64,000 nt of DNA from a virus. Below are positions 32,830-40,288 of this stretch, piece after piece (position 1 is the stretch's first letter; the number at the start of each line of letters is the position of its first letter). The notes under the pieces are model-generated. The model saw nothing but the letters and a program-made list of their open reading frames with translations. It ran no database searches and was not told the origin of the DNA. The translations under genes and the position numbers were made by a program. The DNA lies in the IMG/VR virus record IMGVR_UViG_3300005293_000009, positions 1-64,000 of that record, one strand, 5' to 3'.

Positions 32830-33088
32830 AAGCGGAGCCGTGTACGAGTTCACTAAGGACGGATCGAAGTTCCGCCGTCTGAAGAACAAGCTCGCTCGGG
32901 ACCCTGAAGCTGAAGTTCCTCGCGTGGACCTGCGCCAGGACGGCAAGTGGCTGACTCTCTTCCAGCCGGTTGAGCCGGTCGTGGGTCTGCCGATGACTCT
33001 GTTCGTGGAGCCGCTGGACCCGCCGCAGATCGAGGGCGCATCCATCACGGTACGCCACACGTCTGTCGTTGTGGGGGTGGAAGCGTGA
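32813..33088 (+). CDS. Hypothetical protein
   Basis: 91 residues, beta-rich, with a basic R-R-L-K-N-K-L-A-R patch near residue 21. It overlaps both neighbours. Unknown. Confidence 0.7.
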   Translation: MKATTESGAVYEFTKDGSKFRRLKNKLARDPEAEVPRVDLRQDGKWLTLFQPVEPVVGLPMTLFVEPLDPPQIEGASITVRHTSVVVGVEA

Positions 33089-33663
33089 CCATCTTCGCAT
33101 TTCTCGATGTGGAAACCACTGGACTCGACCCGGTAGACAACTACGTCCTTGAGGTTGCCTGGCAGTTCACGGATGATCGGTTCAACCCTATCGGGGAAGG
33201 CCAGTCGTGGATCGTGGACCACGGCCTGAGGGAGCCGACTGTCGCGGCCCAGATTCGGGACTCGGCGTTCATCACCAACATGCATTCGGAGTCGGGCCTG
33301 CTGCTGGACCTGGCGAACCCGAGCGTTCCGAAGCTTCGTATGGATGACATTCTTGATGCGTTCGTAGATAGCGCGCTGGATGTGGGGGCAGCTAATGACC
33401 AGGTTCGCCTCGCCGGATACTCCGTATCATTCGACCGTGAATTCCTCCGGGAGAATGGTTGGCGTGACTTGTTCGAGTCGAAGGCGCTCGGCTTCCAGAT
33501 GCATCACCGCATCCTGGACCTGTCGTCCGTGATCCAGATGTTCGAGGCGGCTGACCGTGAGGTTCCGTCCACCTACAACGAGAACCCACACCGTGCGCTG
33601 GATGACGCTCTCGATGCACTGGAGAAGGCTCAACTCATGGCTCGCGAGATTTCCTGGTCTTGA
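33085..33663 (+). CDS. Second DEDDh exonuclease
   Basis: 192 residues. F-L-D8-V-E10-T-T-G-L-D is motif I, Y-S-V-S-F-D-R-E near residue 112 is motif II and H-R-A-L-D-D-A near 172 is motif III. The layout resembles oligoribonuclease/RNase T-like phage enzymes. It is coupled to the gene before it by ATGA-like overlap. Two different DEDDh enzymes within 2 kb suggest distinct substrates. Confidence 0.88.
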   Translation: MTIFAFLDVETTGLDPVDNYVLEVAWQFTDDRFNPIGEGQSWIVDHGLREPTVAAQIRDSAFITNMHSESGLLLDLANPSVPKLRMDDILDAFVDSALDVGAANDQVRLAGYSVSFDREFLRENGWRDLFESKALGFQMHHRILDLSSVIQMFEAADREVPSTYNENPHRALDDALDALEKAQLMAREISWS

Positions 33664-33688
33664 CAACCGTAGATCAGTGATGTAGGCT
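33660..33688 (+). promoter_or_regulatory. Leaderless promoter
   Basis: TTGACA and TAGGCT with a 17-base spacer, six bases before the ATG at 33695. Confidence 0.88.
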
Positions 33689-33694
33689 AGGAGC

Positions 33695-33847
33695 ATGCAG
33701 CAGCTACAGGAACTCCTCGCCTACATCGCCCTCCTCACTGCGGGGGTGTATGTGTCCGTCATGGCGGTGGCACTCGTAATGAGCTTCGCCACACTCATCG
33801 TCGTGTTCTTGCTGTCTCTTATTACGAAGGATCGGACAAATGGTTGA
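33695..33847 (+). CDS. 50-residue single-helix membrane peptide
   Basis: Mostly one long hydrophobic stretch (about residues 8-43) with a K-D-R-T-N tail. Overlaps the next gene by eight bases. Confidence 0.7.
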   Translation: MQQLQELLAYIALLTAGVYVSVMAVALVMSFATLIVVFLLSLITKDRTNG

Positions 33848-34214
33848 ACTCTTCCTGCTTCTCCCCTTCACACTGATGTCCCTGTCAGCGGGCAAGATCG
33901 CCATAGAACACCGCCGTGCGCTTCGGGGTGGTATCGAGATTCCTCGTACGGGTCGGCTGAGGGCTGTCGCCTCGCTGGACCGTGAGCGCCAGAAGGCTAT
34001 CGAAATCGGTAAGCGTGAGCTTGCGGTTCGTGACGCTGAAGTTTGGGATTGGGCCTTCGAGCGGGCGATAGAGGATGCCGACCCCCAGCGGGCCATTGCG
34101 GAGAGTCGGACGGACGACCGAGCCTGCTACTGCCCTGAGTGTGTAGGGTCGAACGGTGAACCCTACATCGGACTCCCTTGGATTGCCGTTGATCGCCCCT
34201 ATCGGATTGGGTAG
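33840..34214 (+). CDS. Hypothetical protein with Cys pair
   Basis: 124 residues with a hydrophobic N-terminus (about 1-18), a helical Arg/Glu-rich middle and C-Y-C-P-E-C near residue 98, which may bind zinc. Unknown. Confidence 0.7.
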   Translation: MVELFLLLPFTLMSLSAGKIAIEHRRALRGGIEIPRTGRLRAVASLDRERQKAIEIGKRELAVRDAEVWDWAFERAIEDADPQRAIAESRTDDRACYCPECVGSNGEPYIGLPWIAVDRPYRIG

Positions 34215-34216
34215 CG

Positions 34217-34522
34217 GTGCCTATGACTGAAGATCAGATCACCGCTCTCTGTGAGAGTATGCTTCGTGACTGGGGGCTGGACCGCTGGATCATCCGGTGG
34301 GAAGATACGCTGCCTTCCTTCCAGGGTAACCTTGCGGGACACTGTAGCTGGGACGAGCGTGTCATCCGACTGTCTCGGGAGTACGTGCTGGATTACGAGT
34401 CCAGCGATGTGGTGGCGATTCTTCAGCATGAAATTGCACACGCTCGGACACCTGAAGAGAAGTTTCATGGTCCGAGATTCGATTGGAACCTAAGAGAAAT
34501 GAGGTCAGGCTGTGCCACGTAA
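34217..34522 (+). CDS. SprT-like metalloprotease
   Basis: 101 residues counted from the GTG at 34217; an ATG two codons in is an alternative. H71-E-I-A-H75-A-R is the zinc protease motif, and H-G-P-R-F-D-W follows as the third ligand region. It resembles the SprT/Wss1 minimal fold but lacks the zinc ribbon. Relatives cut DNA-crosslinked proteins; a second, longer SprT-like gene is at 52120. Confidence 0.8.
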   Translation: MPMTEDQITALCESMLRDWGLDRWIIRWEDTLPSFQGNLAGHCSWDERVIRLSREYVLDYESSDVVAILQHEIAHARTPEEKFHGPRFDWNLREMRSGCAT

Positions 34523-34691
34523 AGATGGACGACCGCGCATGCCGGTGAAGCTGGGACTGGACCCGCTGCCCTGGGTAGACAAGGAAGACGGCGAAGGTCG
34601 CTGGATTCGTCAGGCTCACCCGGACGGGTGGACCGAGTTCGAGCCGCGTGACGGCTACTCCAAGAATGAAGAGGACTACTATGGCTCGTAA
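34512..34691 (+). CDS. 59-residue hypothetical protein, GTG start
   Basis: From the GTG at 34512, inside the end of the SprT-like gene, to a TAA inside the next gene. It starts V-P-R-K-D-G-R-P-R and has W-I-R-Q-A-H-P-D-G-W. Both ends overlap neighbours, as is usual for real genes here. Confidence 0.65.
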   Translation: MPRKDGRPRMPVKLGLDPLPWVDKEDGEGRWIRQAHPDGWTEFEPRDGYSKNEEDYYGS

Positions 34692-34887
34692 GAGTGCCCC
34701 GCGCCTGCCGGTGACTGGACGATTCTTCTTCTCGGTAGGTAACTACCAGGAGAATGCGGAACTGGACCCGGAGTTTGTGGACCTGTATGCGCGTAATGCG
34801 CAAGGCATCTGGTTCGTGAACGGACTAAAGACTGACGAAAACGAAATCCCGGACGACCTCTGGGAAGTAAGGACCGTGCAACGGTAG
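34681..34887 (+). CDS. Small hypothetical protein
   Basis: 68 residues from the ATG at 34681, beginning M-A-R-K-S-A-P-R. The later part holds a likely beta strand pair. Unknown. Confidence 0.7.
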   Translation: MARKSAPRLPVTGRFFFSVGNYQENAELDPEFVDLYARNAQGIWFVNGLKTDENEIPDDLWEVRTVQR

Positions 34888-34894
34888 AATGGTG

Positions 34895-34900
34895 TACAGT
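34895..34900 (+). promoter_or_regulatory. Leaderless -10 without clear -35
   Basis: TACAGT is six bases before the ATG at 34907, but no TTGACA-like box is found at 16-18 bases upstream. Confidence 0.45.
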
Positions 34901-34906
34901 AAGAGC

Positions 34907-35254
34907 ATGAGCAACACGTCAAACAACAAGCCCGTAGAAACCGTAGACGCTTTCGTCCTTCAGGAGTGCATCCGCATCGCCAACGATGTGACGGAGAGTG
35001 TGGAGCGTCGGCGTAAAGCGTCAGCGTGGGCGAAGAAGCTGGTCGAGTCTGCGGGCTCTAACTGGGAGGGCGGCGGGCGTACCGTGGCGGAGAAGGCTGG
35101 GGTCGAGGTAGACCCTAAGGCTCCGGGCGGACAGCGCGTAGACAGCGGGAGCGGCTATGCCGGGGTCTCGCGTAACAGTGGGCGTGTGGCGGACATCGAG
35201 GCGGGGCAGCTTAGCTCCGAGCTTCACTCGGGACAGCGGGTGTCTCGTGGGTAA
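34907..35254 (+). CDS. Hypothetical protein
   Basis: 115 residues. The N-terminal part is helical (V-T-E-S-V-E-R-R-R-K-A), the C-terminal 60 residues are Gly/Ser-rich and probably disordered. The next gene starts at a GTG in its last codons. Confidence 0.65.
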   Translation: MSNTSNNKPVETVDAFVLQECIRIANDVTESVERRRKASAWAKKLVESAGSNWEGGGRTVAEKAGVEVDPKAPGGQRVDSGSGYAGVSRNSGRVADIEAGQLSSELHSGQRVSRG

Positions 35255-35540
35255 GCGCGTCAAATTCAAGGATGGTGGGGTGCTCCTTTTCGGAAAGTAC
35301 TTCGTGGATGAGGACCTAGCGTTCTGGACCGGGTTCGTGCTGTTCATCCTGTCTATGGGGCTGTCTGTGGTCGCCGCCGCTACCGATTGGTGGGTGCTGT
35401 ATATCCCGTTCTTCCTTATTATCGGGAGTGTGGGGTTGGCTGTTGTGTGGGCTGTCCTCTCGTTCTTCTGGGGCAGATGGGCTGAAGTGTTTCGTAAGGG
35501 GCGTCGGCGGGGACTTGACACCGAGGCTGAAGACCGGTAG
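35247..35540 (+). CDS. Two-helix membrane protein, GTG start
   Basis: 97 residues from a GTG at 35247, with hydrophobic segments at about 28-48 and 52-75. The end W-A-E-V-F-R-K recalls the W-V-E-I-F-R-K end of the gene at 37157, so it may be a distant relative of the membrane pair there. Confidence 0.7.
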   Translation: MGKRVKFKDGGVLLFGKYFVDEDLAFWTGFVLFILSMGLSVVAAATDWWVLYIPFFLIIGSVGLAVVWAVLSFFWGRWAEVFRKGRRRGLDTEAEDR

Positions 35541-35543
35541 GCT
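35515..35543 (+). promoter_or_regulatory. Leaderless promoter
   Basis: TTGACA and TAGGCT with a 17-base spacer, six bases before the ATG at 35550. Confidence 0.88.
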
Positions 35544-35549
35544 GATCGT

Positions 35550-35876
35550 ATGAGCATGCTACGGAATCTATTCGTTGACGACGAGCGGACCCCGCCTCCG
35601 GGAATGGACTGGGAAGTCGTCAAGACGGCAGGAGACGCCTATTCGGCGCTTTCTGGCGCAGAGTATGCCGTAGTCTCCCTAGACTACGTGCTGATCGGCT
35701 GGGAGAGCGGCTTCGATGTGGTGTGGTGGATGCATACCAACAACCGCTGGCCTACGCACGAGCTTCGCGTACATTCGTCCTCCTATATGGGGCGCGCGCA
35801 GATCATCGAGTTCGCTCAGGCGCATGCGCCTAAGGGTCTGCGGGTCATCGATGCTTCTGCTGAGCGGGGGCTGTGA
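35550..35876 (+). CDS. cREC-type receiver-like domain protein
   Basis: 108 residues. L-F-V-D10-D11-E-R-T-P-P and V-S-L-D-Y-V-L near residue 45 fit the cyclic-phosphate-processing receiver domain (cREC), a CheY-like fold found beside RNA-repair enzymes. It adds to the RNA-repair set at 2-6 kb. Assignment is by motif only. Confidence 0.7.
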   Translation: MSMLRNLFVDDERTPPPGMDWEVVKTAGDAYSALSGAEYAVVSLDYVLIGWESGFDVVWWMHTNNRWPTHELRVHSSSYMGRAQIIEFAQAHAPKGLRVIDASAERGL

Positions 35877-36292
35877 TGCATTTGTGGGTTTCGAAGACCG
35901 GACTGGTCCGAGAGGACTGGCGGATCAGGCACGGCACTAAGAGTCGTGTGGCGGCAGGTTGCGAGTGCGACCTATGCAAGAAGGCGGCGCGCTCATTCGA
36001 GATTGCGTCCAAGCAGCCTAAAGAGGCGTCCGCCCCGCTCGCGGTCGGCATGACCGATGTCGGCTGGATCGTGCTACAGATTCAGCGTATGGCGGAGGAT
36101 CGTTCGATCCCTGCCGCTAAGCGTGCGCGTGCCCGCTGGTGGTACCAACGGCTGACGTACGCAGACTCCGCGTCGGCTACCTCCATCGTCCAGGAGAGCG
36201 GCGGGCGTCGGCGCTCGCATAACGCGAGGCGTCTCGTGGCGTCGGACCTAGAGTACAGCGGGGACTACAAGCGCCCGCTGATTCAGACTTGA
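35873..36292 (+). CDS. Hypothetical protein with Cys pair
   Basis: 139 residues from the GTG at 35873, or 138 from the ATG at 35876. C-E-C-D-L-C near residue 30 in a basic context suggests zinc and nucleic-acid binding; the rest is basic and helical. W-R-I-R-H-G-T near the start resembles small HNH-like or WhiB-neighbour proteins but is not conclusive. Confidence 0.65.
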   Translation: MMHLWVSKTGLVREDWRIRHGTKSRVAAGCECDLCKKAARSFEIASKQPKEASAPLAVGMTDVGWIVLQIQRMAEDRSIPAAKRARARWWYQRLTYADSASATSIVQESGGRRRSHNARRLVASDLEYSGDYKRPLIQT

Positions 36293-36317
36293 CAGTTGGA
36301 GCGGGAGCGGGTAGGCT
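36289..36317 (+). promoter_or_regulatory. Leaderless promoter
   Basis: TTGACA and TAGGCT with a 17-base spacer, six bases before the ATG at 36324. Confidence 0.9.
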
Positions 36318-36323
36318 GTAGGC

Positions 36324-36569
36324 ATGACAACTCGAACGCACCCGCTTCTTCGCATCAAGCGATTCTTCCAGGTGGCCGTCAAGCATTACCCCTGGACCTT
36401 CTGGACCGTAGTGGTGATTCTGGCGGCGATCCACATTCCAGTGCTGATCTGGCCTCTGGAGATGGGGGCCGTGGCCCTGGGCCTCTGGGCAGTCATCGTC
36501 GGTGCGACTCTTTTCGTTGGGCTGATCTGGAAGATCGTCACCGAGATTGCGGACGGGGGAGGACGCTGA
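36324..36569 (+). CDS. Two-helix membrane protein
   Basis: 81 residues with hydrophobic segments near 25-45 and 48-70. The stop overlaps the next start by one base. Confidence 0.75.
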   Translation: MTTRTHPLLRIKRFFQVAVKHYPWTFWTVVVILAAIHIPVLIWPLEMGAVALGLWAVIVGATLFVGLIWKIVTEIADGGGR

Positions 36570-36946
36570 TGGGCTGGGCGGGCGGCGGTAAGCGTGTCAT
36601 CGACATGCGCGCGTTCATTGAGAACGAGCTTGCGAAGTGGGAGCTTGGTGCGCTGGTGGCGGTCGTGGGTCCGGAGAAGACGACTGACGACTGGTTCAAG
36701 CTGACTATCAAATACCGCCCTCCGGGCAACGAGCACCGGAAGGATATCCAGTTCTACGACAAGAACATCGTCGTCAACATCGGCTATAGTCGGAAGGCTG
36801 GCTACTGGAACCGCACCTTCATCCGGAAGGCTATCCGGAACGCGGGACAGGAGTTCCAGGAAGAGAAGGTGGCTGCGGTCGTGTGGTCTTCCATGCCGCG
36901 TGAACTGACGACCGGTCGTGACGAGGATGGACGGTTCGCGCTGTGA
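36569..36946 (+). CDS. Basic hypothetical protein
   Basis: 125 residues from the ATG at 36569 (TGATG junction). Rich in Lys/Arg, with W-F-K-L-T-I-K-Y and F-I-R-K-A-I-R-N-A. Possibly nucleic-acid binding; unknown family. Confidence 0.75.
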   Translation: MGWAGGGKRVIDMRAFIENELAKWELGALVAVVGPEKTTDDWFKLTIKYRPPGNEHRKDIQFYDKNIVVNIGYSRKAGYWNRTFIRKAIRNAGQEFQEEKVAAVVWSSMPRELTTGRDEDGRFAL

Positions 36947-37125
36947 GACGGTGCGGATGGTGTGGTGTCGAGCTTCGGTGGTGGCAACTAAACCACTGCC
37001 GAGTTTGCGCCTTCTCGCTGCGGTATGACACGTCTTCGCCGCCTTGTCGGCACGCTTCGCGCTGGGATGGTGTGCCTGACCACGCGCCTTGGTCCTTCAA
37101 GCGCCCTGAGTATCCAATCACTTGA
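36943..37125 (+). CDS. Zinc-ribbon protein, GTG start
   Basis: 60 residues with C-G-W-C and C-R-V-C pairs near residues 4-7 and 19-22, a short zinc ribbon, then a Pro-rich tail. It overlaps the preceding stop (GTGA). Confidence 0.75.
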   Translation: MRRCGWCGVELRWWQLNHCRVCAFSLRYDTSSPPCRHASRWDGVPDHAPWSFKRPEYPIT

Positions 37126-37150
37126 CATCCCTGCGGGGATAGAGTAGGCT
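37122..37150 (+). promoter_or_regulatory. Leaderless promoter
   Basis: TTGACA and TAGGCT with a 17-base spacer, six bases before the ATG at 37157. The -35 overlaps the preceding stop. Confidence 0.9.
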
Positions 37151-37156
37151 GTAGAC

Positions 37157-37501
37157 ATGACAAACAAGAACAACCTCATCTTCTACGAATCGGGGCACTA
37201 CACCCGAGAGGCGTACGGTCATGTGGAAGAGTACCACCCCGCCGTCTTCGTGGTGGCGGGAGGGCGTGCGCGCGTTCCTGTGATGCTGCTCTGGCTGACG
37301 TGGAGCCTCATCCTCGCCGTGCTCTTCGTGATCGACACCTGGACAGGTATTGCGAGCGGGGACATCGCTACGGAGTTCGTCTGGAACCTGTCCCTGTACT
37401 GGGTGCTCGGTCTGGTGGCGGTCTTCGTGATCTACTGGCCGCTGAAGTTCGTCTGGTACGTCCTGTCGTGGTGGGTCGAAATCTTCCGGAAGGCGATGTG
37501 A
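37157..37501 (+). CDS. Membrane protein, first of a tandem paralogous pair
   Basis: 114 residues with an N-terminal soluble part (L-I-F-Y-E-S-G), A-G-G-R-A-R-V-P-V-M-L-L-W-L-T-W, two membrane segments (about 43-60 and 75-95) and F-V-I-Y-W-P-L. The next gene has the same layout and blocks. Likely inner-membrane; function unknown. Confidence 0.8.
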   Translation: MTNKNNLIFYESGHYTREAYGHVEEYHPAVFVVAGGRARVPVMLLWLTWSLILAVLFVIDTWTGIASGDIATEFVWNLSLYWVLGLVAVFVIYWPLKFVWYVLSWWVEIFRKAM

Positions 37502-37848
37502 TGATTACTCGTAAGAAGAATGACTTCCTCTACTACGAGCCGAGCGGGTTTACGCTGAACGGCCTGCACCTAGGTGAAAGGTTCACTGCAAGGCTCGTCC
37601 TCGCTGGCGGCAGGGTGAAGGTGCCCGTATCGCTGCTGTGGGCAACCTGGGCGTTGATCGGTGCGGTAATCTTCACCGTGGAGACGGTGGTGGGCTTGAA
37701 CACCGGAGTGGCGTTCTATGGTCCCTGGTGGACCGTCACCGGCTACTACCTGCTGTTCACCCTCGGTTGGTTCGTCATCTACTGGCCCATCTACGCGGTG
37801 ATCTTCATCGTTCGGACGTGGGTTGATGTTGTCCGGAGCGCGCTGTAG
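37501..37848 (+). CDS. Membrane protein, second of a tandem paralogous pair
   Basis: 115 residues from the ATG at 37501 (TGATG). Shares L-Y-Y-E-P-S-G, A-G-G-R-V-K-V-P-V-S-L-L-W-A-T-W and F-V-I-Y-W-P-I with its neighbour. Codons differ widely, so the duplication is old and the pair has been kept. Confidence 0.8.
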   Translation: MITRKKNDFLYYEPSGFTLNGLHLGERFTARLVLAGGRVKVPVSLLWATWALIGAVIFTVETVVGLNTGVAFYGPWWTVTGYYLLFTLGWFVIYWPIYAVIFIVRTWVDVVRSAL

Positions 37849-37854
37849 TCGCGC

Positions 37855-37883
37855 TTGACGTTCGTCACTAAAGAGAGTAGACT
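37855..37883 (+). promoter_or_regulatory. Leaderless promoter
   Basis: TTGACG and TAGACT with a 17-base spacer, six bases before the ATG at 37890. Confidence 0.85.
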
Positions 37884-37889
37884 GTAGTC

Positions 37890-38036
37890 ATGATCGCACT
37901 TATCCTCATCCTAGCATTCATCGCGGGACTCATCGCCTACTTCGTGGATGGTCGCCTGCCGGTGGCTCTCTCGGTGGCGGGCATCGTCGGGTTGGCAGCA
38001 ACCGTAGCGTCGGTGATCCTGGATGTCTTCGTCTGA
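37890..38036 (+). CDS. 48-residue two-helix membrane peptide
   Basis: Almost wholly hydrophobic, with F-V-D-G-R-L-P as the turn between two short helices. Overlaps the next gene by 14 bases. Confidence 0.7.
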   Translation: MIALILILAFIAGLIAYFVDGRLPVALSVAGIVGLAATVASVILDVFV

Positions 38037-38295
38037 GGGCAGCTTGGCTAAGCCGGTGTGGACCCCGCCCTACTGTGACACCTTCTGGGGTTCGCACGGA
38101 TGCTCGCTGGACCGAGGCCATTCGGGGCCGTGCCTGTGCATCACCGTGTTCTATGACGAAGACGGTCAGATTGAAGAGACCGTCTGTGACGGTAACTGCG
38201 CTCCGCCGTACTTCGGGCCGGATACGGAGTTCTTCTCCAACCATGGGATGCCTACACCTGAGGCTACACTTAGGGCGGCGCATAATGGCAACTAG
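38023..38295 (+). CDS. Cys-rich hypothetical protein
   Basis: 90 residues with six Cys and several His in its first 65 residues (Y-C-D-T-F, G-C-S-L-D-R-G-H, C-L-C, V-C-D-G-N-C), probably a metal-binding fold. Unknown. Confidence 0.7.
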   Translation: MSSSEGSLAKPVWTPPYCDTFWGSHGCSLDRGHSGPCLCITVFYDEDGQIEETVCDGNCAPPYFGPDTEFFSNHGMPTPEATLRAAHNGN

Positions 38296-38452
38296 AATCT
38301 GGAGCCCGCCTGACTACTGGTACAACCAGCCCTCTGACGGACCTGCGGAGGGGGAGAGTCGTGCGGCGTGGAAGAACCGCACCTTCGCCGCGCACTACGG
38401 CAACCCTGGGATGTTCACCCTGGCGGAACTACTGGAAGATGGAGACCGGTGA
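38285..38452 (+). CDS. Small hypothetical protein
   Basis: 55 residues from the ATG at 38285. W-S-P-P-D-Y-W-Y and A-A-W-K-N-R-T-F are aromatic-rich. It overlaps both neighbours. Confidence 0.65.
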   Translation: MATRIWSPPDYWYNQPSDGPAEGESRAAWKNRTFAAHYGNPGMFTLAELLEDGDR

Positions 38453-38814
38453 GCGGGTCGGGGTGGGACTGGGACGCCATTGCTGCGTCCGATTATCCGG
38501 TGGTGGTAAATCCTGCCGCGCTACGGCGGGACATGGTGTACTGCGAGTTCTGGACGCTGAGCCTCCCTTCGGAGTCGTACGGCTACGTGACCGGGCTAGT
38601 CATAGAGTGGTCGGAGTGGCTACGGGTGCGAGAGCAGCGAGCGGGACCCCTGCGTATCGACCTGAGCGGGTACGGGCTGGAGGGTGCGGAGCTTTACCCC
38701 TTCATGCGTGCACGCTTCTCGCTGTGGACCGCTCCGGAGAACCCGCGCTGGCCGCGTACAGTCGTGGCGGTGTGGACGCTGGACGGCGGCTTCAAAAAGC
38801 CGGGTCGGGCTTGA
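38449..38814 (+). CDS. Hypothetical protein, GTG start
   Basis: 121 residues from a GTG overlapping the previous stop (GTGA). Trp-rich, beta-type protein, no family recognised. Its end overlaps the promoter that points into the AT-rich island. Confidence 0.7.
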   Translation: MSGSGWDWDAIAASDYPVVVNPAALRRDMVYCEFWTLSLPSESYGYVTGLVIEWSEWLRVREQRAGPLRIDLSGYGLEGAELYPFMRARFSLWTAPENPRWPRTVVAVWTLDGGFKKPGRA

Positions 38815-38839
38815 CAAAAGCGGCCCGGTGAACTAAAAT
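38811..38839 (+). promoter_or_regulatory. Strong promoter firing into the AT-rich non-coding island
   Basis: TTGACA and TAAAAT with a 17-base spacer, one of the closest matches to consensus in the window. No start codon lies at leaderless distance; the first probable gene starts about 290 bases later. Transcription may make a long leader, a non-coding RNA or a replication primer. Confidence 0.85.
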
Positions 38840-39136
38840 AACTAATCAACAGTCCCCCCAACAGGTAGCAGACTATTGGAAACTAATAAAACTAAACTAG
38901 TGTTTTAGATATTAGTTTTTAGTGGTAGGATATTAGTTAGAGGCCGATTTGCAATCTGGCTGAAAAATGGGGTAAGCTCTTCTAATATAATTAATTAACT
39001 TAAACTTATATACTTATCCGACTACGTACCGGTAGATTAGGAAAAAACGCTACTCCCTATTTCTACTGCTCTTCCTTAGGGAACGTGGTCGGAAAGGTTT
39101 ATTAGTTTTTGTCAGTATACACCAATGGAGATAGAA
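38837..39136. other. AT-rich island with ATTAGT/ACTAAT repeats: candidate replication origin
   Basis: About 300 bases without a gene and far richer in A+T than the rest. ACTAAT or its complement ATTAGT occurs at least five times, the ATTAGT copies near 38927, 38951 and 39099 and ACTAAT copies near 38841 and 38882. TTAATTAA and other AT runs lie near 38990-39010. It sits downstream of a strong promoter. Repeated short sites next to an AT-rich melting region are typical of origins, but no initiator gene is recognised beside it. Confidence 0.5.
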
Positions 39137-39664
39137 ATGAGTGAAGTAATTGACCCGGTAACGGGGATGACCCAGGCGGACCTGGATGCGTTCGTGGAGG
39201 CTCGGAAGGCGAAAGGTCCGAAGCGTGATGCGCGCGTGTGTGTCTGCGGTCACGGTGCCGGTGCACACTTCTCGGTGACGGGGCTTGGCGGGCCTTCGGA
39301 CATCGCAGAGCGTGAAGCGGGAACGATTCGGTGCCAGGCTGGTAAGACGCCGTGCGAGTGCCAGAAGTTTACGTACGTGCTGCGTTCGACTGACATTCGG
39401 TCGTTCATCCAGAAGACGACAGGTCCCGGAGCGGAGCATGCGCTGGCTAAGGGGATCGCGTCTACCCTTGGACGTGGGATCGTGGTGGAGTGGCGCGAGG
39501 ATATCGCCTGCTTCTACTGCGGTAAGGCTCCTTCGGAAGTTGGTGCACTGATTCCGATCCCGTACAATGAGCGTGGTGGTGAAGCGTTCCGTTCGACTGT
39601 GGAGAATCGTCTGCATTGCGCGGGGTGCCGGATCGAGATTCAGAAGCAGGTCTCTGGCGTATAA
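39137..39664 (+). CDS. Multi-cysteine zinc-binding protein
   Basis: 175 residues from the ATG at 39137, with GGAG six bases upstream; an ATG four codons before is an alternative. Cys groups: V-C-V-C-G-H near residue 34, C-Q...C-E-C near 65-75, F-Y-C-G-K near 130 and H-C-A-G-C near 163, suggesting two or three zinc sites. First gene after the candidate origin, so a replication or regulatory role is possible. Family unknown. Confidence 0.75.
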   Translation: MSEVIDPVTGMTQADLDAFVEARKAKGPKRDARVCVCGHGAGAHFSVTGLGGPSDIAEREAGTIRCQAGKTPCECQKFTYVLRSTDIRSFIQKTTGPGAEHALAKGIASTLGRGIVVEWREDIACFYCGKAPSEVGALIPIPYNERGGEAFRSTVENRLHCAGCRIEIQKQVSGV

Positions 39665-39665
39665 T
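39660..39665 (+). promoter_or_regulatory. Leaderless -10 TATAAT
   Basis: A perfect -10 six bases before the ATG at 39672, overlapping the preceding stop. The -35 region is weak. Confidence 0.6.
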
Positions 39666-39671
39666 AGCTTC

Positions 39672-39968
39672 ATGGAAACCGTTGAGCTTCAGGTGCCTGG
39701 AGGCAGGCGTGTAAGTGCGCTTCGCCTTCAGGACCTTCCTGCTGAGCATGTGCTGGCGTTCATGTCGCTGCCGGTGGGGGTCAAGGAGCATATGGGCGTG
39801 AAGCTATTCAAGCTGGCGCTAGGCTCTAACGGGGAAGATGTGCTCGCGGGACTGACGTTCGGAGAGCTTGAGTATCTGATGAGCGAATGGTTCCTGTTGT
39901 CGGGTGAGTCGGAGGCGGAGGACCCGGACGGTCGAGGGCTGGGGCTTGACTGGAATCTGATTCCGTAG
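39672..39968 (+). CDS. Hypothetical protein
   Basis: 98 residues with L-T-F-G-E-L-E-Y-L-M-S-E-W near the C-terminus, reminiscent of phage tail assembly chaperones but isolated from tail genes, so I leave it unnamed. Start set by the TATAAT spacing. Confidence 0.7.
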   Translation: METVELQVPGGRRVSALRLQDLPAEHVLAFMSLPVGVKEHMGVKLFKLALGSNGEDVLAGLTFGELEYLMSEWFLLSGESEAEDPDGRGLGLDWNLIP

Positions 39969-39974
39969 TAGTCT
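39946..39974 (+). promoter_or_regulatory. Leaderless promoter
   Basis: TTGACT and TAGTCT with a 17-base spacer, six bases before the ATG at 39981. Confidence 0.85.
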
Positions 39975-39980
39975 TGGGGT

Positions 39981-40181
39981 ATGGCACTCAAACATACTCA
40001 TACACTCAGCGGTACCGGACCCTTCCCGTTCGAATCGCTCTCGGAACTGGTGACCGCTGTATCGGAGGCGGCAGGCGAGAGCCGAGACTGGAAGAATGAC
40101 ATTACTGTCAACCTCCTCACGGAGAACCGAACCGCAGACGGGGTACGCTACCTCGACTGGGAGATTCAGGTTACCTGGTGA
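39981..40181 (+). CDS. Small hypothetical protein
   Basis: 66 residues, with T-H-T-L-S-G-T-G near the start and D-W-E-I-Q-V-T-W at the end; alpha-beta pattern. Unknown. Confidence 0.7.
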   Translation: MALKHTHTLSGTGPFPFESLSELVTAVSEAAGESRDWKNDITVNLLTENRTADGVRYLDWEIQVTW

Positions 40182-40282
40182 GCTTGCTGGCGGTGGCGGC
40201 TATCCCTCTGCTCGTTGCCGTGATCGCGACTGTTCACGGTGCGGCACTTCATCGGAGTCTTGACAAGCCTGCCTTCGGCTGA
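40178..40282 (+). CDS. 34-residue membrane peptide, GTG start
   Basis: A GTG overlapping the preceding stop begins a short hydrophobic peptide (L-L-A-V-A-A-I-P-L-L-V-A-V) with a basic tail. Too short to be certain. Confidence 0.45.
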   Translation: MSLLAVAAIPLLVAVIATVHGAALHRSLDKPAFG

Positions 40283-40288
40283 TAGCGT
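40260..40288 (+). promoter_or_regulatory. Promoter with leader
   Basis: TTGACA and TAGCGT with a 17-base spacer; the TTG start at 40321 is about 30 bases downstream. Confidence 0.75.

Noticed and set aside
36296-36946. 216-codon frame as one protein
   Set aside because: The upstream part runs opposite in phase through a membrane-protein gene with a perfect leaderless promoter; only the part from the ATG at 36569 is coding.
39672-39968. Tail assembly chaperone
   Set aside because: The C-terminal helix is reminiscent of that family, but the gene is far from tail genes and has no frameshift partner.
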